Source: Tetrahymena elliotti 4EA (taxonomy: Eukaryota > Ciliophora > Oligohymenophorea > Hymenostomatida > Tetrahymenidae). Taken from it: a stretch of DNA of 64,000 nucleotides. Shown here one piece after another: positions 63,939 to 64,000 of the stretch. A model generated the notes under the pieces. That model made no database searches, was not told the DNA's origin, and saw only the letters and a program-made list of their open reading frames with translations. The first letter of the stretch is position 1, and the number at the start of each line of letters is the position of its first letter. Where the stretch lies: the NCBI GenBank assembly GCA_000231825.2, contig JH720309.1, positions 23,381-87,380 on the forward strand, written 5' to 3'. The position numbers and the translations under genes were made by a program.

Positions 63939-64000
63939 ATGATCATCAAATAATTATTTATTTTTTTGATTAGTAATGTTTATATTTTTTTGTTGAATAT

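Overview
The window looks like macronuclear DNA of an oligohymenophorean ciliate, most like Tetrahymena or a close relative. It is extremely AT-rich. Long protein-coding frames are full of TAA and TAG but end at TGA, which means TAA/TAG encode glutamine and TGA is the only stop. Genes are cut by AT-rich GT...AG introns of 31 to about 850 bases, and proteins are rich in Q, N and K. Two runs of exactly 100 N (44210-44309 and 57726-57825) mark a scaffold with estimated gaps. All gene models here were read by eye with the ciliate code; splice sites were accepted only when both flanking exons kept frame.

Layout. The left edge (1-53) is the start of a minus-strand gene. 0.1-4.4 kb has no confident gene: a 68-bp tandem duplication and a decayed array of repeated exon-like pieces. 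4.5-8.9 kb: a 795-aa unidentified protein. 9.0-9.5 kb: a minus-strand gene end containing a four-copy 24-bp repeat. 10.1-12.9 kb (minus): a seven-exon HSPA12-type Hsp70. 13.9-15.2 kb: a coiled-coil protein. 15.4-16.1 kb (minus): a small gene with a 122-bp foldback element just upstream. 17.2-18.4 kb: an arrestin-fold protein. 20.1-22.2 kb: a Ser/Thr kinase. 22.9-23.8 kb: a SNARE-like gene or relic. 24.9-33.2 kb: a 1967-aa Q/N-rich protein ending in a Trf4-type nucleotidyltransferase domain. 34.7-36.6 kb (minus): a multi-pass membrane protein. 36.6-41.6 kb: several small, mostly minus-strand genes of low to moderate confidence and a coiled-coil protein. 42.4-44.3 kb: a leucine-rich-repeat (LRR) pseudogene running into the first gap. 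45.6-55.4 kb: a 2904-aa cysteine-rich multi-pass surface protein. 55.7-57.2 kb: an LRR gene with one exon per repeat. 58.3-62.4 kb: a RING-IBR-type ubiquitin ligase. 62.5-63.9 kb (minus): an unidentified membrane-anchored protein.

These are independent eukaryotic genes, not an operon. Functions span protein quality control (Hsp70, ubiquitin ligase), RNA 3'-end tailing (Trf4-like), signalling (kinase, arrestin) and cell surface (Cys-rich protein). No tRNA, rRNA, CRISPR, telomere repeat or clear transposase was seen. In DNA this AT-rich with only one stop codon, open frames of about 60 codons arise by chance, so the small genes carry low confidence.
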